A DNA stretch of 17,284 nt. It comes from CAZCGA01 sp964498075. Lineage in GTDB: Bacteria; Desulfobacterota; Binatia; HRBIN30. Under the pieces are notes generated by a model. The model was not told the DNA's origin. It ran no database searches and was given only the letters and a program-made list of their open reading frames with translations. The position numbers and the translations under genes were made by a program. This document shows, in pieces, positions 13,210-17,284 of this stretch. The stretch is taken from contig CAZCGA010000133.1 of the NCBI GenBank assembly GCA_964498075.1, positions 1 through 17,284 of the forward strand. The letters are read 5' to 3'. The first letter of the stretch is position 1. Each line of letters begins with the position of its first letter.

Positions 13210-15687
13210 ATGCGCTGGCGATGCTTGATCCTGCTCCCGGTCGTGTTGATGGCGGGGTGTGGCGACGACGACCGGCTCGTCGTCGCACCGAGCGCGACGC
13301 CGCCGGCGCCGGTTCAGGTGGAGGAAACGGCCGACGCCATCATCCTGCGCTCCACCGCCGCCACCGTTCGGATCGACAAGGCGACCGCCGGCCTGTCACT
13401 GGAGGACGCAGCGGGTGCCCGGCTCACGGAGTCCGCCGCAGCGCCGACCTTCAAGCTCAGGAGCACGGCGCAGGCGCTCCAAAGCGTGCGCAGCGTTCAG
13501 CGGACTGAGCGCGGTGTCGAGCTGACCTGCGACGCCGGGTCGGACACCGTGTCGTGGTCGATCGAGTTTCTCACGCCGCGCACCATCGCCACGCGCCTGC
13601 ACCCTGCGAACCCGAGTGCCGCAACACGCGTCATCACGACACTGCGAGCCGCGCCCGATGAGCGGTTCTACGGGCTCACTGAGCGGATTGTCGACGCGCC
13701 GTCGGCGAGCCTCCACGATCGCAACATCAGCGAGATCGATCCGGCCGAGGTCGGTTCGCTGGATCGCCGCGGCGAGGTGATCACCATGGTCGTGACGCCG
13801 ACCATGGGCCTCTACACGCCGTTCTTTCACAGCTCGCGCGGCTATGGCGCCTACGTCGAAGGGACGATGACCGGCCGCTACGACCTCGCCAAGACCACCG
13901 CCGACACGGTGGCGATGGATTTCGAGCTCAATCAGCGTACCGCCACGCATGGCGTCGTGTACTTCGTTGGCGACCACGACGCTATTCTCGGCGAGTACAC
14001 GGCGCTGACCGGGCGGCCCTTCGCACCGCCGCGCTGGGGCTTCCGCCACTGGCGCTGGCGCGACGAGCATCACTTCGGACCGCCGGCGCCGCTCGACGGG
14101 GTGGACATGAACGCCGAGCTCGTCGAGGACCTCACGATGTACGAAGCGCTCAGCATCCCGGCGGGCAACTACGAGTTCGATCGGCCGTGGACCGGTGGCT
14201 CCACCAACCGCGGCCAGGAGGGCTTCGCCAGCTTCAGCTTCGACCCCGCGCGTTTTCCGAACAGCGCCGCCATGGTGGCCGCCCTGCAGCGCCGCGGCTA
14301 TCACGTCTTCATCTTCATCGCGCCGTGGGCCTTGGGCGACAACGCGGTGGATGCCGAGCGCTTCGGGTACTACGCCCCACGCAGCCGCATCCTCATCGAC
14401 TACACCAACCTGGACGCCGCCAGCTGGTGGATGGCGCGGGTGCAGAGTCTGGTCGACATGGGCATCACCGGTCTGAAGCTGGATCGCAGTGAGTTCGCGC
14501 TCAGCGAGCTGGACGTCGTCCCCAACCTCGCGACCGACATCTGGGCGGACGGCCGCAGCGGCCGCGAAGTGCAGAACGACTACCCGATCATCTATGCTCG
14601 CGTGCATCACGACGCGTTTGCCGCGCGCCTCGGAGGCGGCTTCCTCAACTACTTGCGCGCCGGTTACGCCGGTAGCCAGCAGTACGGCATCTTCTGGGGC
14701 GGCGACACGCCGGGGACTGCGTCCTTCTTGATCGGGGCGCCGACCGACCTCGGCCTGCGCAGCGCCATCCTGTCGCTGGCGCATGTGGCCTTCATGGGCT
14801 TCCCGATCTGGGGGACCGACACGGGCGGCTACTATGAGTTCGGCGACCGCGACGTGTTCGCGCGCTGGCTGGAGTTCAGCGCGCTGTGTCCGATCATGGA
14901 GATCGGCGGGACCGGGCCGCACGCGCCGTGGGACATGCCGACGGAGCCGCACTACGACCCGGAGATGATCGACATCTACCGGCGCTACGTGACGCTGCAC
15001 CATGAGCTGGGGCCGTTGCTCTACAGCCTGGCGATCGAGGCGCACCGCAGCGGGCGGCCGCTGGCGCGACCGCTCGTGTTCGACTATCCGGATGATCCGG
15101 CGGTCGGTGACTTGTGGGACGAGTTCCTCATCGGCCACGATCTGCTCGTCGCGCCGCTGTGGCGCGTCGGCGACCGCAGCCGGCAGGTCTATTTGCCGCG
15201 CGGGACGTGGATCGACTTCTGGGACCCGGCGCAGCGCGTCCAGGGGCCGACGACGATCACTGCCGATGCGCCGCTCGACCGTCTGCCGCTGTACGTGCGT
15301 GCCGGCGGTATCCTGCCGCTCGACGTGAGCAGCGCCGTCACCGGCAACGGCAGCCTCGCATCGGCGGGGCGCTTGACGATCGACGGCTACCCGTCAGGAA
15401 CGTCATCACTGACCCTGCACGAAGACGAAGGTGACAGCACCTTCACGCTCAGCGAAACGCCCGCCACCCAACTGCAGATCCGTGGTCGGCCGCGTGGCTA
15501 CATCATCCGGCTCCTGGCCGATGCGGTGCGCGGCGTTACGCTCGACGGAACCGCGCTCACATCCGTCGACTCCTTCGCCGCTCTGGAACTGGATCACCGC
15601 GCTTGGTTCTTCGATATCGGCGCGGGCAGAGTGTGGATCAAGTTCGCGACGACCGGCAGCGTTGCGAACGTCGCGGTCGCCAAGTAG
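13210..15687 (+). CDS. Glycoside hydrolase family 31 protein, predicted lipoprotein
   Basis: The 825-residue product opens with a lipoprotein signal peptide, MRWRCLILLPVVLMAGC, where LMAGC is the lipobox and Cys17 the lipidation site. It should therefore be envelope-attached. An N-terminal beta-sandwich (about 40-265, with ERFYGLTER at 151-159) precedes the GH31 barrel (about 270-620). The nucleophile is Asp425 in GLKLDRSEF, and the acid/base is Asp499 in QYGIFWGGDTPG. The beta-sandwich C-terminal domains include DEFLIGHDLLVAPL and LPRGTWIDFW. GH31 enzymes hydrolyse alpha-glucosides, alpha-xylosides or sulfoquinovosides; the sequence alone does not settle which. ATG 13210 is supported by the signal peptide, although no ribosome-binding site is evident. 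A weak hairpin (15687-15702) follows the stop without a T tract. Confidence 0.9.
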   Translation: MRWRCLILLPVVLMAGCGDDDRLVVAPSATPPAPVQVEETADAIILRSTAATVRIDKATAGLSLEDAAGARLTESAAAPTFKLRSTAQALQSVRSVQRTERGVELTCDAGSDTVSWSIEFLTPRTIATRLHPANPSAATRVITTLRAAPDERFYGLTERIVDAPSASLHDRNISEIDPAEVGSLDRRGEVITMVVTPTMGLYTPFFHSSRGYGAYVEGTMTGRYDLAKTTADTVAMDFELNQRTATHGVVYFVGDHDAILGEYTALTGRPFAPPRWGFRHWRWRDEHHFGPPAPLDGVDMNAELVEDLTMYEALSIPAGNYEFDRPWTGGSTNRGQEGFASFSFDPARFPNSAAMVAALQRRGYHVFIFIAPWALGDNAVDAERFGYYAPRSRILIDYTNLDAASWWMARVQSLVDMGITGLKLDRSEFALSELDVVPNLATDIWADGRSGREVQNDYPIIYARVHHDAFAARLGGGFLNYLRAGYAGSQQYGIFWGGDTPGTASFLIGAPTDLGLRSAILSLAHVAFMGFPIWGTDTGGYYEFGDRDVFARWLEFSALCPIMEIGGTGPHAPWDMPTEPHYDPEMIDIYRRYVTLHHELGPLLYSLAIEAHRSGRPLARPLVFDYPDDPAVGDLWDEFLIGHDLLVAPLWRVGDRSRQVYLPRGTWIDFWDPAQRVQGPTTITADAPLDRLPLYVRAGGILPLDVSSAVTGNGSLASAGRLTIDGYPSGTSSLTLHEDEGDSTFTLSETPATQLQIRGRPRGYIIRLLADAVRGVTLDGTALTSVDSFAALELDHRAWFFDIGAGRVWIKFATTGSVANVAVAK

Positions 15688-15808
15688 GGCGGCTGGCTGC
15701 CCGGAGGCACGGAGTCAGCAACAGGGCGTGGTGCAGTCGCAGGTGGTGCGCTTCGCCGAAAGCCGGTATGGTCGCGACAAGGTGGAGCGCAGTCGATCGG
15801 AGGGTGAA

Positions 15809-15874
15809 ATGACGTCGATCAGGCGAAGAGGGCAAGCCGATCGCGGTGAGGCGGCGCGCGCGGAACGCTCATGA
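15809..15874 (+). CDS. Short leader ORF overlapping the split-barrel gene
   Basis: ATG 15809 lies 4 nt after GGAGGG (15799-15804), the best ribosome-binding site in the area. It opens a 21-codon frame rich in Arg and Ala, whose TGA overlaps the next ATG by 4 bases (ATGA). It may simply couple translation of the downstream gene, or be a chance frame. There is no recognisable motif. Confidence 0.35.
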   Translation: MTSIRRRGQADRGEAARAERS

Positions 15875-16254
15875 GCATCCCCGTTCCTCTGGAGGGGCTG
15901 CGCGCGGCGGTCGAGGAACGCGGCGAAAGCGCGTACGTGCTCACGGTTTCCGATGACGCCCGGCCGCACGCGGTGCACGGTCCCGTGCGCTGGGAGGGCG
16001 ACGTGCTGGTTGCCGATGTCGGCAAGCGCAGCGCCGCCAATGCCGCCGCGCGGCCGGCGGTGTCGCTCCTCTATGCGGTTCGGGCGGACGGCGACTACAG
16101 CCTGATCGTCGATGGCACCGCAGTGGTCGCATCGCGCCAGGACGGACAGTGTTTGCGCATCACGCCGACGAAGGCCGTCCTGCACCGGCCCGCGGCAGCG
16201 CCCGATCCAGCGTCGCAGTGCGGTGCCGACTGCGTGTCGCTCCTGCCTCGGTAG
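15871..16254 (+). CDS. Pyridoxamine 5'-phosphate oxidase-like FMN-binding split-barrel protein
   Basis: This 127-residue protein has the strand pattern of the split-barrel fold: AYVLTVSDDARPHAVHGPV, then DVLVADVGKRSAANAAARP, VSLLYAVRADGDYSLIVDG and a final TPTKAVLHRP strand. The middle RSAANAAARPAVSLL corresponds to the N-x(5-6)-P-x-V-SL segment common in this family. Members bind flavin (FMN, F420) or haem; the ligand is not clear. An F420-type use would match the FrhB-like gene in the window but is speculative. The C-terminus has two Cys (SQCGADC). The start overlaps the stop of a 21-codon leader frame, and translation probably relies on that frame's ribosome-binding site. The nucleosidase-like gene follows 60-70 bp later. 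Confidence 0.7.
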   Translation: MSIPVPLEGLRAAVEERGESAYVLTVSDDARPHAVHGPVRWEGDVLVADVGKRSAANAAARPAVSLLYAVRADGDYSLIVDGTAVVASRQDGQCLRITPTKAVLHRPAAAPDPASQCGADCVSLLPR

Positions 16255-16326
16255 CCGGCGAAAGATGCGGCGAAGACGGCAAGCGCATCAAGCCGCGCGC
16301 GCCCTGGTTCCGCAGACGTGAGCGGG

Positions 16327-17016
16327 ATGCGTGTCGCCGTACTCGCCGCGATGCCGTTGGAGTTGCGGCCGTTCGCGAAAGCCGTCGGCCTGCGGCGGGT
16401 CGATGACCGCTTCACCGGAGAGTTGGCCGGACACGACATCGTCGCTACCACCATGGGCGTCGGGATGACGCGCGCCACCCATGCCGCGGAGCGCATGTTG
16501 GCCTTGGGGAACGTCGACCGGATGGTGGTCATCGGTATCTGCGGGGGCATCGACATGGCGCTCCCGATCGGCCACGTGATTACACCCGAGGTCGTCGTCG
16601 ATGGTGCCACGCGCACCGAGTACCGGCCGCCGGCGTGGGAGCCGATCGAGGCGCGCGGCCGGATCGTCACCTACGACGACTTCGATGCCGAGATGCGGGT
16701 CATGGGCGAGCTGCAGCAGCAGGGATTCGCCGCCGTCGACATGGAGACCGCAGCGGTCGCCGCGGTGTGTGACCGCCACGCCTGCCCGTACGCTGTGTTC
16801 CGCGCGATCAGCGACAACGCGACCGACGGCTCGGTCGACGCCGCCGTCGCCGCCATGGCACGACCAGACGGAACCCCCGACACGGCCGCGGCAGTCCGCT
16901 ACATGCTGCGCCGGCCGTGGTCCATCCCTCGGCTCCTTCGGCTCGGACGGGGTTCGCAGCTCGCGGCACGGAACGCCGCCGCCGCGGCGATTCGTGCTCT
17001 CCGGGGCTGCGCATAA
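16327..17016 (+). CDS. Nucleoside phosphorylase / MTA-SAH nucleosidase-like protein
   Basis: From ATG 16327 the product has 229 residues. The start MRVAVLAAMPLELRPF, the TTMGVGMTRA loop, VVIGICGGID (67-76), VDMETAAVA (137-145) and FRAISDNA (158-165) match the PNP/UDP phosphorylase superfamily. In that fold the VDMET segment holds ribose and ISDNA contains the Asp that protonates the purine. Candidates are 5'-methylthioadenosine/SAH nucleosidase and the hopanoid-associated phosphorylase HpnG. The Arg/Ala-rich C-terminal extension (about 195-229) goes beyond standard MTA nucleosidase and slightly favours an HpnG-like role. No hopanoid genes are seen nearby, so this stays open. GTG 16318 is an alternative start; AGCGGG immediately precedes ATG 16327. 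Confidence 0.75.
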   Translation: MRVAVLAAMPLELRPFAKAVGLRRVDDRFTGELAGHDIVATTMGVGMTRATHAAERMLALGNVDRMVVIGICGGIDMALPIGHVITPEVVVDGATRTEYRPPAWEPIEARGRIVTYDDFDAEMRVMGELQQQGFAAVDMETAAVAAVCDRHACPYAVFRAISDNATDGSVDAAVAAMARPDGTPDTAAAVRYMLRRPWSIPRLLRLGRGSQLAARNAAAAAIRALRGCA

Positions 17017-17126
17017 TTTGGATCGACATCGACTCCGAGTTTTTCACGCAGCAGGACGGGCGCGGCCTTCGACTTGCCGGTACCGTTCGGCCCTGCCAAC
17101 ACGACAACGTGTGGCCTGGGGTTCAT
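17010..17126 (-). pseudogene. Truncated P-loop ATPase/kinase gene fragment (zeta-toxin-like N-terminus)
   Basis: From ATG 17126 about 39 residues resemble the start of zeta-toxin/AAA-type small kinases: PHVVVLAGPNGTGKSKAAPV with Walker A GPNGTGKS, then LLREKLGVDV. After about DPNYAQ the frame enters the antisense of the nucleosidase C-terminus, becomes Arg/Ala-rich and stops at 16899 with no further domain. A full gene would need about 150-200 residues. I read it as a remnant whose 3' part was lost at a junction near 17010-17017. The ATG overlaps the stop of the upstream cyclase-type gene (ATGA). Confidence 0.6.
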
Positions 17127-17284
17127 GAACCCAGGTCCTCCGGCAGCGCCTTTGCATCCTTCAGATCGCGCGTGGTGAAGCCTGCGGTGAACCAGGCATA
17201 GAGCGGGGCGAGCAGCGCGCGGGCCGCGGCGCGCTTGCCCTGGCGCTGCCAGAGCCGCGCCAGGCTGGTGGCGGCGCGCAGCTC
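17123..17284 (-). CDS. C-terminus of an adenylate/guanylate-cyclase- or ATPase-TPR regulator, partial at right edge
   Basis: Only the last 53 residues are in the window, ending at TGA 17123-17125. They read ELRAATSLARLWQRQGKRAA, then RALLAPLYAWFTAGFTTRDL and KDAKALPEDLGS. This is the characteristic final TPR-like repeat of large signalling proteins with an N-terminal class III cyclase or transcriptional-activation domain, an AAA-type ATPase and TPRs. The N-terminal domain type cannot be seen. The stop overlaps the start of the P-loop fragment by 4 bases. Confidence 0.7.
   Translation of the reverse strand, partial: ELRAATSLARLWQRQGKRAAARALLAPLYAWFTAGFTTRDLKDAKALPEDLGS

Noticed and set aside
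13396..15138. A 580-codon open frame on the minus strand opposite the GH31 gene
   Set aside because: It is antisense to a gene with clear catalytic motifs and a signal peptide. Its composition (Arg/Ala/Val/Asp) is that of a GC-rich shadow frame with no domain.
15687..15702. Rho-independent terminator after the GH31 gene
   Set aside because: A 6-bp GC hairpin with a 4-nt loop is possible, but no T-rich tract follows.

Overview
The window is GC-rich bacterial chromosomal DNA (strong G/C preference at third codon positions) with compact, mostly housekeeping gene content. The mix is an FrhB-type iron-sulfur flavoprotein, a PPi-type phosphofructokinase, an S21/IF-1 pair, uvrC-comEC, a tandem-ACT protein and a cyclase-type TPR protein. 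It would fit a deltaproteobacterium-like lineage, for example Desulfobacterota or Binatota. That placement is an impression from gene content, not a computed result. I see no rRNA, tRNA, CRISPR array, insertion sequence or phage module.

Layout. Bases 1-2226 (minus): a metallophosphoesterase (985-2226) followed by an FrhB/FdhB-like protein cut by the left edge (<1-964). Bases 2322-5317 (plus): an amidohydrolase of the N-acyl-D-amino-acid deacylase family and, 11 bp later, a PPi-type phosphofructokinase. Bases 5328-6129 (minus): a tightly overlapped trio of a small cysteine-rich zinc-ribbon-like protein, ribosomal protein S21 and translation initiation factor IF-1, joined by ATGA and TAATG junctions. 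Bases 6558-11008 (minus): uvrC and then comEC, 5 bp apart. Bases 11089-12786 (plus): a GT39/PMT-like membrane glycosyltransferase and a tandem-ACT protein with its own promoter. Bases 12840-13169 (minus): a small HNH endonuclease-like gene whose 3' end runs into an inverted array of 7-bp repeats. Bases 13210-15687 (plus): a GH31 glycosidase lipoprotein. Bases 15809-17016 (plus): a 21-codon leader ORF overlapping a split-barrel flavin-type protein, then an MTA/SAH-nucleosidase-like protein. Bases 17010-17284 (minus): the C-terminus of a cyclase/TPR-type regulator and a truncated P-loop (zeta-toxin/kinase-like) gene fragment.

The most unusual points are four. First, the inverted CNNTCAG heptad array (12789-12884) supplies the C-terminal codons of the HNH protein. 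Second, related 13-bp CATTGA-type repeat pairs sit at 11050-11079 and 13167-13196, bracketing the glycosyltransferase-ACT-HNH segment. Third, an uncharacterised Cys-rich protein is translationally coupled to S21 and IF-1. Fourth, a P-loop gene breaks off after the Walker A region at the 3' end of a nucleosidase gene. I did not find a clear multi-gene defence or biosynthetic system.
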